DNA of 64,000 nucleotides from Lachnospiraceae bacterium (GCA_014239155.1 JAAZZQ010000037.1:62001-126000), one strand, 5' to 3'. Positions 16,436 through 26,388 are shown, numbered from the stretch's first letter. The notes: generated by a model from the sequence alone, not told the origin. Program-made: numbers and translations.

Positions 16436-18313
16436 TTACCGCAAACCAACATTTCTGCGGTACACTGACACAGAAAAAATACAACACAATGCGAACACAA
16501 TCATCACCGCCAAAATACTAACAATGTAAACCGAAAGCAATTCTGCATACATTACCATTCCAAGCGCATGAACTGAAAAATAAGTAGAAACTGCCATCAC
16601 TACAAACGGAAGCACATATGCACTTATCAACTCATGCGCAATTGATTTCGTGAGTGTTTGTGTCGAAAATCCAAGTTTTTTCAACACTAGATAACGCTCC
16701 CGTTCCTCAAAGGAGTCATTGTAGAGTTTCATAAACATAATACAACCACCAGCAACAATAAATACCAGAAACATAAATATACATAGTGCATGAAGAACCT
16801 TAATCCATTCCAGCCCATTGTCAAACGGGTCGACTGCCACGCGCGCTGTAAAATTTTCATCTGTATTACTAATTAAGACATCAACTGCTGTGCGTGCCCT
16901 CTCAAAAGCTGCGTTATCCGCAATTTTATAATTATGAATATACAGCATTGTACTATACTCTTTCATACGACTATAAGTACTGTCCGACACAACATAGAAG
17001 CATCCCATCTCTCTTTGCATATATCCAAGACAGGGTTCCCGCACAATTCCTGCCTGAAAAAACGTGTCATTCCCAATTGTCACTGTTTGAACCTCTTTCG
17101 ATAAAATAAAAGACATTAATACCTGATAGGACAGATAATAGGTCTCATTTTCCAATGGCTCTGTCAGTGGAAACAACACACCACTCTCATTTGTCACACG
17201 TATTATATCTGTGTAAGAAACTACAAGATGACTGGCATCTGGGCTTAGAACAGGAAGTGAGGTCTGGCAGACAATATCTGTTTCTTTTTGAATAAGCTCT
17301 GCAGCACGCTCTTCCAAATTAGGCTGATTGGTAAGCAATTGGAACGTGTACTTATTGTCAAAAACAATCATGTTATAATATCGTTCCTTCATCGCAAATC
17401 CAGTTGCAAGTGCAGTTGTCGAACAGATTCCCATAATACAAACCATTGCATAAGTACGATAATTTTTCCGCATACGAAAAATTGTCTGATTCATCCAAAG
17501 ACAACGCTGCCCACGATACAAAAATGTTTTGTTTCTTAAAAGCATCTGAAAAATCAGTGGTATTAGCCCGCCAAATAACAGATATACGCCAGCAATCACA
17601 AGCACCACCGCCAAAAGAAGGTTTTCCATCACTTTATACCTGCCACCCTTGTTTGCAAGATAATATCCTACTGTTGTAAGAACAATACCAACCAATGCCT
17701 TTAATAATAAAATACTGTTTTTTATATGTACATACTCATTTTGTCGCGCCGCCGAAATCATACCAAGAACACTGCTGTGCACAATGTTCCAATACCCCTT
17801 ACAAGCAAAAATCAAATACAAAATTAAAAATGCAACTGCTGTGAATGCAACCGCCTTTGGAAAAATCTCAAACTTAACATCAATTGCAGTTTCAGAAACC
17901 GCCCCCAAAATCATCTGGAACAATCCCGCGAACAGCGCGCCAAATCCAATGCCTACCACTAGTGCTGTAATACCGACAAAACTAATTTCTATCATATATA
18001 GCATTGCAATCTTCTGATTGGTCATTCCCATAAAAATATAAATACCAATTTCCCGTTTCCGCCTTGTCAGAAATACATTCGTTGCATACCAGATAAAGAA
18101 AAACATAAAGCACAACAGCACAATCGTTACTACCTGAATCAACATATTAATATATTCTTTATTGTGCTGTCCCAACACTGCAAATGCATCCGAGTAAATA
18201 GTATTTTGAAAATTGTACAAAATCAGTATTGTAAAAGACAACGAAATTACAAGAGACAAATAACTCTTAAAACTATTCCTAAAGTTTAGAAAAGCAAGCT
18301 GTAATATTCTCAT
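16436..18313 (-). CDS. ABC transporter permease, BceB/FtsX type
   Basis: This 625-residue membrane protein has about ten membrane segments, FtsX-like core domains at both ends and one large outside loop (roughly 300-520). That is the build of BceB/VraG-type permeases that detoxify peptide antibiotics or sense cell-wall stress. Residues near the N-terminus (FRNSFKSYLSLVISLSFTIL, then FLTRRKREIGIYIFMGM) are family hallmarks. Its ATG lies within the end of the ATPase gene (4-base overlap at 18310-18313), so the two subunits are made together. No BceRS-type two-component pair lies next to it. Confidence 0.85.
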   Translation of the reverse strand: MRILQLAFLNFRNSFKSYLSLVISLSFTILILYNFQNTIYSDAFAVLGQHNKEYINMLIQVVTIVLLCFMFFFIWYATNVFLTRRKREIGIYIFMGMTNQKIAMLYMIEISFVGITALVVGIGFGALFAGLFQMILGAVSETAIDVKFEIFPKAVAFTAVAFLILYLIFACKGYWNIVHSSVLGMISAARQNEYVHIKNSILLLKALVGIVLTTVGYYLANKGGRYKVMENLLLAVVLVIAGVYLLFGGLIPLIFQMLLRNKTFLYRGQRCLWMNQTIFRMRKNYRTYAMVCIMGICSTTALATGFAMKERYYNMIVFDNKYTFQLLTNQPNLEERAAELIQKETDIVCQTSLPVLSPDASHLVVSYTDIIRVTNESGVLFPLTEPLENETYYLSYQVLMSFILSKEVQTVTIGNDTFFQAGIVREPCLGYMQREMGCFYVVSDSTYSRMKEYSTMLYIHNYKIADNAAFERARTAVDVLISNTDENFTARVAVDPFDNGLEWIKVLHALCIFMFLVFIVAGGCIMFMKLYNDSFEERERYLVLKKLGFSTQTLTKSIAHELISAYVLPFVVMAVSTYFSVHALGMVMYAELLSVYIVSILAVMIVFALCCIFSVSVYRRNVGLR

Positions 18314-19071
18314 AAGAAATCACCTCCAATTGATGCCTGTAAATCAATAATTTTATTATAAAATTCCTTTCTGTCATTTCCTCTGCTAATGCGGCACCTC
18401 ATCGCACCATCACTTAATAAGTACACATCTTTTGCATATGAGGCGCAAAGCGGGTCATGTGTCACCATTAAAATTGTCGCTTGTCCACTATCATTGACCC
18501 TGCGCAGACAGTGCAACAAATCCTTTCCTGCCTTAGAATCAAGTGCCCCTGTTGGCTCATCTGCAAAGATAATCTCAGGGTTTGTAATGAGTGCTCTGCA
18601 CACTGCGCCGCGCTGTTTCTGACCACCTGAGAGTTGATATGGATATTTGCGCAGTTGTTCGGACAAGTCAAACACCGCAGCAAGATTCTTAATGCGCTCC
18701 AAAATCTGTTTTGATGGCACGCCGTCGAGTGCAAGCGGCAAAGCAATGTTATCCTGTAAAGTCATTGTGTCTAACAAATTGTAATCCTGAAAAATAAAAC
18801 CAATTTTATCTTTTCGCAGTTTGGCAAGCTCTTTGTTTGAAATTTGTGAAACATCTTTTCCATCAAGCATAACCATACCCCGTGTGGGTTTGTCAATTGT
18901 CGAAAGAATATTTAATAGTGTTGTCTTTCCAGAACCAGACGGTCCCATAACCGCAATGAAATCATCTTTATAGATGCACATGTCTATTCCTTTTAACACA
19001 GTTGTCTGAAAATCTTTTGCGCCATAACTTTTGACCAAATTTTTAATTTCTGCTACTTTCGTATCATTCAT
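18310..19071 (-). CDS. ABC transporter ATP-binding protein, BceA/LolD type
   Basis: The 253-residue ATPase has the Walker A (GPSGSGKTTLLN), Q-loop (FQDYNLLDTMT), signature (LSGGQKQRGA), Walker B (IIFADEPTGALD) and H-loop (MVTHDP) in order. The DEPTGALDS form is typical of MacB/LolD/BceA exporters. It energises the downstream permease. Upstream to the plus-strand gene at 19307 there are 235 bases that must hold divergent promoters. Confidence 0.9.
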   Translation of the reverse strand: MNDTKVAEIKNLVKSYGAKDFQTTVLKGIDMCIYKDDFIAVMGPSGSGKTTLLNILSTIDKPTRGMVMLDGKDVSQISNKELAKLRKDKIGFIFQDYNLLDTMTLQDNIALPLALDGVPSKQILERIKNLAAVFDLSEQLRKYPYQLSGGQKQRGAVCRALITNPEIIFADEPTGALDSKAGKDLLHCLRRVNDSGQATILMVTHDPLCASYAKDVYLLSDGAMRCRISRGNDRKEFYNKIIDLQASIGGDFL

Positions 19072-19262
19072 ATTATTTCTTAACCCTCCTAACTCAATCC
19101 ATAGCCTCTTGGAATCCCTCCCAAAATACTATTATTTACATTTCTTATCATAATCTATTTGAGAGAAAAAATCCTTACATTTATCTTACAAATCAACAGT
19201 AACCTCATCGTAACAATCATTTCCCTTAATATTTTTTAACCATTTCGCAATCCATTTCTTTT

Positions 19263-19271
19263 TGCTATAAT
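19263..19271 (+). promoter_or_regulatory. Extended -10 promoter of the B12/radical-SAM gene
   Basis: TGCTATAAT gives an extended -10 (TGN plus consensus TATAAT at 19266-19271). The -35 region is weak. A good AAGGAG site sits before the ATG at 19307. Confidence 0.6.
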
Positions 19272-19306
19272 AAACCTATCATAAGAAACTATAAGGAGCG
19301 TTCTCT

Positions 19307-21091
19307 ATGAAAATCTTGTTAATTGGAATTAATGCAAAATATATTCACTCAAATCCAGCAATTTACAGTCTAAAAGCTTACGCGGACAAGTACGATTCCG
19401 CTCGCCCGAGTGACTGTGTTCTTGAGATTGCCGAGTACACTATCAATCAGTCTTCAAGTACTATCTTAGCTGATATCTATCAAAAAAAACCACAAGTAAC
19501 TGCCTTTTCTTGTTATATTTGGAACTGGAATATTGTGCAGGAACTATTGTTAGAGCTTCCAAAAATTCTGCCAGAAACAGAACTCTGGCTTGGCGGACCA
19601 GAAGTTTCCTTTCAAGCGGAAAAAATAATTCAGGTATTTCCTCAGCTTACTGGCATTATGATAGGAGAAGGGGAAGAAACTTTTCTGGAACTATTACACT
19701 ATTATTGGGAACATACAATTTCTTTGCCCAACATTAAAGGAATTGTATACAAAGATGGTTTTACTGGCGAGCGCGCACTCACAGACATTAATAAACTTCC
19801 CTTTTTATATCATCCTGATTTTTCTGCCAATAAGACACTCGACACCGACATCCTCGCACCTTTTAAAAATCGCATCCTCTATTATGAGTCTCAACGCGGG
19901 TGTCCATTTCAATGTGCATATTGCCTTTCTGCCATTGATAAAACAGTGCGTCTGCGCGACATCAACACAGTCAAATCAGAACTGCAATATTTTCTGAACT
20001 GCAAAGTACCACAAGTAAAGTTTGTTGACCGCACCTTTAACTGCAATGAAGCACATGCACTTTCCATCTGGCAATATTTATTAGAAAATGACAATGGTGT
20101 CACAAATTTTCACTTTGAGATTGCAGCAGATTTATTGACCGCCAAACAACTAGAACTTCTGCGCCGTATGCGTCCTAGTCTGATTCAACTTGAAATTGGT
20201 GTACAGTCCACAAATGAAACTACACTAAACGCCATTAACCGCCATACAAATATGGAAACGCTGCGGCAAAATATTGCACAAATCCACAGCTTTGAGAATA
20301 TCCATCAGCATCTTGACTTAATTGCCGGGCTTCCCTATGAAGATTATAATAGCTTTGCCCACTCCTTTAATGATGTATATGCAATGGCACCAGATCAATT
20401 ACAACTTGGATTCCTGAAAGTGTTAAAAGGCTCTCCCATAGAACAGCACACAGAGGAATATAGTATTGTGTACCAGTCAAAACCTCCCTATGAAGTCCTG
20501 TACACAAAATGGCTTTGCTACAAGGAACTACTCAAGTTAAAAGGAATTGCTGAACTAGTGGAAATTTACTATAATTCTGGTCAGTTTTCCTATACCCTTC
20601 CTGTACTACAGCAGGAATTTGTCTCGCCCTTTCATTTGTTTGCTGTCCTCACTGACTATTATCATGCAAACAAATATTTTGTGAATATACCCTCAAGAAG
20701 TTATCGCTATCAAATTTTATTGGAGTTTGCCTGTTCTGTTGCTTCGGATAAACGCAATCTTTATAGTGAACTGCTTACCTTTGATTTATATCTGCGTGAA
20801 AATCTTAAAAGCAGACCAAGCTTTTCTACGGAAAACAGAACAGACCGCCAAAAGTTAATTCAATTTTTTGCGCAGGAAGAACAAGTACCAAAATATCTCA
20901 AAAACTATAGCGGATATACTTCTGCACAACTTTTGCGTATGACACATGTCGAGTGCTTCTCATATCCTGTTTGGAAAGAAAACGCGTCAGATCGTACCCA
21001 AAAGTTATTGGTACCTGCTTATATTCTATTTGACTATCAAAAGCGTAGTCCGTTGACACATAACGCAACTTATTATGAAATAAACCTCTAA
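19307..21091 (+). CDS. B12-binding-type radical SAM protein, DUF4080 family
   Basis: The 594-residue protein starts with a Rossmann-like B12-binding-type domain (KILLIGINAKYIHSNPAIYS to about 160; ELWLGGPEVSF and GIMIGEGEETF are characteristic). A radical SAM domain follows, with the cluster motif CPFQCAYC at about residue 204-211, and then a helical C-terminal region typical of DUF4080 proteins. Such enzymes use SAM and a 4Fe-4S cluster for radical chemistry; the cobalamin His motif (DxHxxG) is not obvious. The substrate of DUF4080 proteins is unknown to me. It is the first plus-strand gene after a long minus-strand block and stands alone, followed by repeats and a hairpin terminator. Confidence 0.8.
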   Translation: MKILLIGINAKYIHSNPAIYSLKAYADKYDSARPSDCVLEIAEYTINQSSSTILADIYQKKPQVTAFSCYIWNWNIVQELLLELPKILPETELWLGGPEVSFQAEKIIQVFPQLTGIMIGEGEETFLELLHYYWEHTISLPNIKGIVYKDGFTGERALTDINKLPFLYHPDFSANKTLDTDILAPFKNRILYYESQRGCPFQCAYCLSAIDKTVRLRDINTVKSELQYFLNCKVPQVKFVDRTFNCNEAHALSIWQYLLENDNGVTNFHFEIAADLLTAKQLELLRRMRPSLIQLEIGVQSTNETTLNAINRHTNMETLRQNIAQIHSFENIHQHLDLIAGLPYEDYNSFAHSFNDVYAMAPDQLQLGFLKVLKGSPIEQHTEEYSIVYQSKPPYEVLYTKWLCYKELLKLKGIAELVEIYYNSGQFSYTLPVLQQEFVSPFHLFAVLTDYYHANKYFVNIPSRSYRYQILLEFACSVASDKRNLYSELLTFDLYLRENLKSRPSFSTENRTDRQKLIQFFAQEEQVPKYLKNYSGYTSAQLLRMTHVECFSYPVWKENASDRTQKLLVPAYILFDYQKRSPLTHNATYYEINL

Positions 21092-21136
21092 TCGAGTAGG
21101 AGAAAGCTCCTTCCTTTGCTCCCCATGCGACCCGTC

Positions 21137-21207
21137 AGTGGCATATTTTCTCTGTGAAAACTGTTATATATGGTTTTCACATTATGCACAGGTCTGTGCA
21201 TAAAAGA
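21137..21207. repeat. Dispersed intergenic repeat, copy 1, split by a small hairpin
   Basis: AGTGGCATATTTTCTCTGTG (21137-21156) and GCACAGGTCTGTGCATAAAA (21186-21205) match the uninterrupted copy at 38620-38659. Between the halves is a 28-base insert whose ends form a hairpin (GTGAAAAC/GTTTTCAC). A related copy lies at 32991-33028. All three sit beside a terminator-like hairpin in intergenic DNA. Confidence 0.6.
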
Positions 21208-21210
21208 CAA

Positions 21211-21240
21211 ATCGAGTAGGGAAAACAATCCCTACTCGAT
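21211..21240. terminator. Terminator between convergent genes, ATCGAGTAGGG family
   Basis: A perfect 12-bp stem (ATCGAGTAGGGA/TCCCTACTCGAT) has a 6-base loop. On the minus strand TTTGTCTTTTATG follows, so it mainly ends the DUF5722 transcript. The half-motif ATCGAGTAGG also occurs alone at 21092 and 32954, and a variant forms the terminator at 55894-55933. Confidence 0.75.
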
Positions 21241-21269
21241 AAACCAATACCATTATAAAAATATTCTTT

Positions 21270-22886
21270 TTAGTTTAATCCAAGTTCAGCCCAGCTTGAC
21301 ACACCAATATATGGCAATGCAAAATTTGCATAAGTTGGGTCTGCTGTATCCATATACTTAAACATTTCAAATGACACCTTTGGAACACCACCTGCATCTC
21401 TAATGCCAACTGCCATGCCATCATTTGCAACCTCAGAAGCATGATCAATTTGTCTGTGAATCACAATCCCTTCGATAAAAGGATTGGACGCCGCCAATTT
21501 ATATGCATACTGCATTGCTGCTGCCTGAATATTCTGGTCTGTTGGCAATTGTGGATTCATAGAAGTAAATCCCATCTCAGAGATTAGAATATGACGCACA
21601 TTTCCATTTGGTGCAAGCAAGAATGGCTGTGCCATATGATTTGTTACAACTTCTAAGTTTGTTGGATTAACCATTCTTGTATTATCAGAATGAACGACAA
21701 GATTCTTCATTCCTGAATATCCCGGAGGCAGATTCCAAAACTGACAATTAAACAGTGGAACCGGATGCGGGTGAATTGACAATCCCCAATCAATATTACC
21801 GGAAGCATTGATTGACTGTGCAAAATTATCCAGAACATTTCTACCCGGGTATGCATACTTGTTGGCATCTGTGTGCATCCAACGCTGATCAATGTTTATA
21901 AACACCCTTGCTCCTGCATTCTGGCTCTTAATTGCATTGTAACAGAGACGGAACTCTTTTGCATAATACTCTGAAAACTCTTTTTCTCCAATATCACCTG
22001 CATAGTGCCAAGGAGAATTGTTATTGATTTCGTTTCCAATAATCCATGTATGTATCGCACGGTTCTGGTCTGCATATCTGCCTGCTAAGAAGGACATCAA
22101 CGCCTCAATCTTTTCCACACCGCCTTGCTCTGAAACATTCATAGCATAGCAATTTTTGCCCGGCACACGTGCCAGTGGCGCAATTAAATCCGCAGTCGCA
22201 GCATTGAAGGAATTTTTAATGATCATAATCACATTGCATCCTTCCTTTGCAAACTTCTGGCATACAATGTCGTATTCTCCAACAACACCGGAATTAAAGC
22301 TGTAAGTTTTTCCATTGTAGGTATAGTTTGTGCCACCACCTGTAAAGAATCTGCTAATATCAAGTTCATACGCTGCATAACCTGCGCCAAGTGCGGAGAG
22401 GTCTGTACTATACTGCCAATCCGCTGTCAATCCTTTTTTGCTGCGAATCGGGTAGTCTGTAGATTTGGAAGCAACCGCCTCTGGATTGGTAATATAGGAC
22501 TCATTGCTGACTGGAACAAACACGCCGTTCTCTAACACTGTCACTACAAAACGGGAATACAGCTTAGAGTTTGCTGTGTTAAAGTCTAATGGCACGGTAA
22601 ATGTCACCACTTCCGCCGCCGGCATCGATGCACAGTAATTCTGTCGTGCACCAATTCCTTCCTCATAAGGCTTTAACTCAAATAAATAATACATTCCATC
22701 AGGAGCTGGCTGCACCTGCCCTGATGCTGCAACTGTGACATCTTTTCCTGTAATTACACAGTTATTTACTGTCAGTGTAACTTCCGCCGCAAATGCTTTT
22801 GCTGGAATGCACACCAACAATAACACTGCAAACAGGAATGACAACATCAGTTTTGCTGCCTTCTTACTCCATTTTCCCTTTTGCAT
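21270..22886 (-). CDS. Secreted DUF5722 protein, probable glycoside-hydrolase-like TIM barrel
   Basis: The 538-residue protein starts with a signal peptide (KKAAKLMLSFLFAVLLLVCIPAKAFA, cut near residue 33), then a small beta domain (about 35-130), then a region resembling clan GH-A TIM barrels. Its AIHTWIIGNEINNNSPW and HILISEMGFTS segments could provide the two catalytic Glu residues. I recognise it as DUF5722, whose substrate is not established. The start at 22886 was chosen for the AAGGAAGG ribosome site; the frame runs 27 codons further without one. It is monocistronic, with its own terminator at 21211-21240. Confidence 0.7.
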   Translation of the reverse strand: MQKGKWSKKAAKLMLSFLFAVLLLVCIPAKAFAAEVTLTVNNCVITGKDVTVAASGQVQPAPDGMYYLFELKPYEEGIGARQNYCASMPAAEVVTFTVPLDFNTANSKLYSRFVVTVLENGVFVPVSNESYITNPEAVASKSTDYPIRSKKGLTADWQYSTDLSALGAGYAAYELDISRFFTGGGTNYTYNGKTYSFNSGVVGEYDIVCQKFAKEGCNVIMIIKNSFNAATADLIAPLARVPGKNCYAMNVSEQGGVEKIEALMSFLAGRYADQNRAIHTWIIGNEINNNSPWHYAGDIGEKEFSEYYAKEFRLCYNAIKSQNAGARVFINIDQRWMHTDANKYAYPGRNVLDNFAQSINASGNIDWGLSIHPHPVPLFNCQFWNLPPGYSGMKNLVVHSDNTRMVNPTNLEVVTNHMAQPFLLAPNGNVRHILISEMGFTSMNPQLPTDQNIQAAAMQYAYKLAASNPFIEGIVIHRQIDHASEVANDGMAVGIRDAGGVPKVSFEMFKYMDTADPTYANFALPYIGVSSWAELGLN

Positions 22887-23033
22887 AAAACACCTTCCTT
22901 TTTCATCTGCATTGTCTCTGTAAATTTTATTTTTTAGAGCTTGTTCTAAAGCGAAACCATAACCCAAAATCTCTGAAACAAACTCAGTTACTTGACCATT
23001 GTATCACACAAAAAATATGCCTTCAACAAAATT

Positions 23034-24023
23034 TTATAACAATTCTTTATATACACGCATGACATTCCGAAACAGAATATTTTCAATCTCGCTCTCCGTA
23101 AAATGCTGACGTTCAAGTTCATGAACTAATTTATACATTTGTGAACAGTCCTGTATCTCCAGTTGCCCATTAATACCATCAAAATCTGTCCCAAGTCCAA
23201 GGCACTCCCCACCGCCAACATTCAGAATATGACGCGCGTGTTGTGCCATTCTTGCAACGCGGGAAGAATCATCATTGATCGCATTCAAAAAACGTCCATA
23301 ACAGTTAAGCCCAATCACACCACCGCGATTTGCAATTACTCGAATCATATCATCCGTCAGATTGCGCGCATGTCCGCACAGCGCACGTGCATTAGAATGA
23401 CTTGCAACAAATGGTTTTTCCGTATGTTTTGCAATATCCCAAAACCCTGCATCGGACAAGTGCGAGACATCAATAATCATACCTAACTCCTCCATTCGTT
23501 CTATAAACAGAAAACCATTTTCTGTCAATCCCGCTGAAGAATCAAATAGAGGAAACCCTTTTGCGGACTGCCGAGAATCCTTCTCAAAAATATTTGGACT
23601 AGCAAGCTCGTTGGGATAATTCCATGTCAGCGTCATCATGCGTGCTCCCAATTGATACAATGTCTCTAAATTTTGAATCTCACCCTTACAACAGCCTCCT
23701 TCCTCTACTGTCATCAATGCAGATATCTTTCCCTGTTTTTCATTTACAATGATCTCATCATATGTTTGGACAAAACAAATATCCTTCTTATTTTTTTGCA
23801 TCTCATCTTGAAAGACATCAACCAGTTTCAACACATACATAAATGGATCAGGTTCCTTTTTCAAATCAACATAAAGCGCAAAATTCTGCAAAAGATAATT
23901 CGCTTTCTGCATCTTTTGAATATCCACATGCAGACTATTTTGAAAAAGCTGTTGTCGATTCCCCGCCTTTTGTCTCTCCCAAATTTGAGAAATTGTATCA
24001 CAATGCATATCTGCTATTTTCAT
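23034..24023 (-). CDS. Membrane dipeptidase (peptidase M19)
   Basis: The 329-residue enzyme has the M19 zinc ligands in order: HxD in IADMHCDTI, Glu in LMTVEEGGC, His in IIDVSHLSDAGF, His in VASHSNARALCGHARN, and the late LGTDFDGI. M19 enzymes hydrolyse dipeptides with broad specificity, including D-residue dipeptides, and serve peptide or wall turnover. No signal peptide is visible, so it is cytoplasmic. The start at 24023 has GAGAGGG upstream. Confidence 0.9.
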   Translation of the reverse strand: MKIADMHCDTISQIWERQKAGNRQQLFQNSLHVDIQKMQKANYLLQNFALYVDLKKEPDPFMYVLKLVDVFQDEMQKNKKDICFVQTYDEIIVNEKQGKISALMTVEEGGCCKGEIQNLETLYQLGARMMTLTWNYPNELASPNIFEKDSRQSAKGFPLFDSSAGLTENGFLFIERMEELGMIIDVSHLSDAGFWDIAKHTEKPFVASHSNARALCGHARNLTDDMIRVIANRGGVIGLNCYGRFLNAINDDSSRVARMAQHARHILNVGGGECLGLGTDFDGINGQLEIQDCSQMYKLVHELERQHFTESEIENILFRNVMRVYKELL

Positions 24024-24088
24024 GGTAACCCTCTCGTACACGCCTACAACAATTTTATTATTCTTATTTTAAGCTATCTAAAGACATG

Positions 24089-24694
24089 TTATTCCAACCG
24101 CTTAAAATCTGATGCTGGATGCTTGCACCACGGGCACACGAAATCTGCTGGCAGCTCGTCTCCTTCATAAATGTATCCACATACAGTACAGAAAAATCCC
24201 CTTTTCTTGTCTGCCGCCACAGGTGCCTTTTTAATATTGCTCTGATAATAACTATATGTTACAGAACTGTCCTGTGACAATACCTCCCCATCTGTCACAT
24301 CAGCCAAAAACAAGGTATGTGTGCCAAGATCTGTCATTGAAACCACCTTTGCAGAAAGGTATGCATTCGTTTCCTCTGCGATATAAACCACACCATTTTC
24401 CGAACGCTTAAAAGACACATCAACTGTTTTATCTACTTCTGCACCACTTTGGAACCCCCAGTGCTGGTATGTCTCAAACTTTGATTTCTCCGTCAAAATT
24501 GACACATTAAAAACTCCCGTTCGCACAATCATATCATGTGTGTAATTTTTCTTGTTCACTGCCACCACAATACGATTTGGCTCTGTTGTAACCTGTGAAA
24601 CTGTATTAACAATACAGCCATTATCCTTGTCACCCTCCTTTGCCGTCAAAATAAACAAGCCATAGGTTAAATTGTACATCGCTTTCTTGTCCAT
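24089..24694 (-). CDS. Flavin reductase-rubredoxin fusion (high-molecular-weight rubredoxin)
   Basis: The 201-residue protein joins an FMN-binding flavin-reductase domain (about 1-145; LTYGLFILTAKEGDKDNGC, NRIVVAVNKKNYTHDM) to a C-terminal rubredoxin with the two CxxC iron ligands (CTVCGYIYEG and CPWCKHPAS). Proteins of this build pass electrons to flavodiiron oxygen or NO reductases in clostridia, a role in oxidative stress. The start at 24694 follows AAAGGAGG. No flavodiiron protein is next to it in this window. Confidence 0.9.
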   Translation of the reverse strand: MDKKAMYNLTYGLFILTAKEGDKDNGCIVNTVSQVTTEPNRIVVAVNKKNYTHDMIVRTGVFNVSILTEKSKFETYQHWGFQSGAEVDKTVDVSFKRSENGVVYIAEETNAYLSAKVVSMTDLGTHTLFLADVTDGEVLSQDSSVTYSYYQSNIKKAPVAADKKRGFFCTVCGYIYEGDELPADFVCPWCKHPASDFKRLE

Positions 24695-24771
24695 CTCTAA
24701 ATCCTCCTTTATATAATAATAAACGCTCAAAATCTTTTGTATTTGATATTATAACATAGGATTCTAAAATT

Positions 24772-24816
24772 ACATAGAAAAAACTTCTCTTTTATTTCGA
24801 GAAGTTTTTTCTATGT
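24772..24816 (-). terminator. Terminator after clpP
   Basis: A perfect 18-bp stem (24772-24789 with 24799-24816; arms begin ACATAGAAAAAA) has a 9-base loop. It lies 62 bases past the clpP stop. The long A/T-rich stem supplies its own T-run in both directions. Confidence 0.8.
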
Positions 24817-24877
24817 TACTTTTCTATTGGTTACAGGTTATGCGCATTTGTTTTCATTGTCGGTGTGAACAGCAATC

Positions 24878-25471
24878 TTATCCTCTATGTGCAATCACTT
24901 TGTCAATCAGCCCAAACTGTAACGCCTCCTCAGCGGACAAATAGTTATCGCGCTCTGTCGCAAATGCTACTTCCTCTATCGTTCTGCCCGTATTCTCTGC
25001 AAGAATACGGTTTAGCCGCTGTTTATTCTGTTGCATATGATCCGAAAAAATCTTGATGTCTGTCGCTTGCCCCTCTATTCCATTTCCATGAATTGCAGGT
25101 TGATGTATCATCACCTCTGCATTTGACAAGGCAAAACGCTTTCCTTTTGCCCCGCCTGCAAGCAGAAATGCTCCAAAACTTGCCGCAAGCCCGACACAAA
25201 TTGTCGATACATCACATCGAATATATTGCATTGTATCATAAATTGCAAACCCCGCTGTGACAGAACCGCCGGGACTATTGATGTATAACTGAATATCCTT
25301 GTCTGGGTCCTCCCCCTCCAGATGAAGCATCTGCGCCACAACCAAACCTGCCGATGTATTATTTACCTCTTCTCCAAGAAAGATAATTCGATCGGACAAC
25401 AGCCTTGAAAAAATATCATAACTGCGTTCTCCTCTACTTGTCTGTTCTATTACATATGGAATTGTACTCAT
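24878..25471 (-). CDS. clpP: ClpP-family protease subunit
   Basis: The 197-residue protein carries the full ClpP triad: Ser98 (GLAASFGAF), His123 (EVMIHQP) and Asp175 (TERDNYLSA). It is not the clpX-linked copy: the nucleophile context is GLAASFG rather than GMAASMG, and three extra residues follow His123 ([15 protein letters not shown]). ClpP forms tetradecamers that degrade proteins fed by Clp ATPases. Here it starts inside the stop of an AraC-type regulator (4-base overlap), a coupling that suggests a regulated paralogue with a special role. Partner ATPase unknown. Confidence 0.88.
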   Translation of the reverse strand: MSTIPYVIEQTSRGERSYDIFSRLLSDRIIFLGEEVNNTSAGLVVAQMLHLEGEDPDKDIQLYINSPGGSVTAGFAIYDTMQYIRCDVSTICVGLAASFGAFLLAGGAKGKRFALSNAEVMIHQPAIHGNGIEGQATDIKIFSDHMQQNKQRLNRILAENTGRTIEEVAFATERDNYLSAEEALQFGLIDKVIAHRG

Positions 25472-25881
25472 GCTACCATTCTACCTCCTATCTTATAATT
25501 TTTCACAAACAATACTTGTGTAGTACATAATGCAATCTGCATCTGAACTGGATAAAATATGCCATTTTTGCGATACATTTGTGGGGAACACTGATACACT
25601 CTGCCAAATGCCTGTGTAAATGCCTGCTGTGAACTGTAGTGTGCTTCATAGGCAATCTCAACAATTGGTTTATTACTTTCAACAAGTTTCTGTGCCGCCT
25701 GTGTCAGTCTTTTTCTTTGAATATACTTATAAATCGTGCATCCTGTTTTCTCTGCAAAAGTCCGTTCCATATAAAACTTTGAATAATTAAATACTGTTGC
25801 TATCTTATCTAAGGATAGCTCCTCCTCTATATGGTCGTCTATATATACCAGCACTTTTTCAATTATGGACTTATCACTCAC
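25468..25881 (-). CDS. AraC-family regulator (DNA-binding domain only), coupled to clpP
   Basis: The 137-residue protein is mostly one AraC-type double helix-turn-helix (residues about 8-106; [21 protein letters not shown], then [20 protein letters not shown], ending with SPQMYRKNG). There is no N-terminal effector domain, and a 30-residue tail containing KNYKIGGR follows. The start is GTG at 25881 behind AAAGGAGGAG. Its stop overlaps the clpP start, so it may regulate, or be degraded by, the protease it is made with; that is inference. Confidence 0.85.
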   Translation of the reverse strand: MSDKSIIEKVLVYIDDHIEEELSLDKIATVFNYSKFYMERTFAEKTGCTIYKYIQRKRLTQAAQKLVESNKPIVEIAYEAHYSSQQAFTQAFGRVYQCSPQMYRKNGIFYPVQMQIALCTTQVLFVKNYKIGGRMVA

Positions 25882-26388
25882 ACTTACTCCTCCTTTATTA
25901 ATTGATAGTATGAGTATAACATATCTTTTGATTGTAGTCTTAATTAAAATTGCTGTGTTTTTCTGTTTTTTTAAGCTTATACAAGTGATTAGACATAAAA
26001 TCTAAAGGACAAAAAATTACATAAATCATTTGATATTTTTATAAAATAAATACAAAATGATAACGCAAAAAAACTAATCTATACTATAAAATTATTTCAC
26101 TCAATCGTATCTCTATCCTTTTCAAATAATTTTCTCCGTCATACATTTATACATTGTATGGCTTCTAATCCCACCGTTCTACTTTCGTTTATTGTCACTC
26201 TTCACAGGCTCAGATTTCGACCAACAAATCGGTATATATCAATCACTTTTGTTTTTACGATGCAATTGATTTTCCATAATCTTTTAACTTGACTTCAGCA
26301 GATACATAAATGGTGTGGAAAATAGGTGGAAAAATCGAAAACATCATAGTATAATTTTAGTAAATTATACGAAGGAGCGTATTTGGAG
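25882..26388. other. Intergenic, AT-rich, no gene recognised
   Basis: The 507 bases between the divergent AraC and DUF4236 genes hold short open frames with no protein-like text. A TATAAT at 26350-26355 is the probable -10 box of the DUF4236 gene. The middle part (26160-26310) looks like degenerate DNA of unknown origin. Confidence 0.4.

Noticed and set aside
16436-19071. Full Bce-type resistance module
   Set aside because: The transporter pair is present but no BceR/BceS-type genes lie nearby; the nearest two-component genes (39-42 kb) have a different build.
24878-25471. ClpP with a lost catalytic Asp (FAT where relatives have RDT)
   Set aside because: Counting from His123 with the three-residue insertion places the catalytic Asp at D175 in TERDNYLSA, which is intact.
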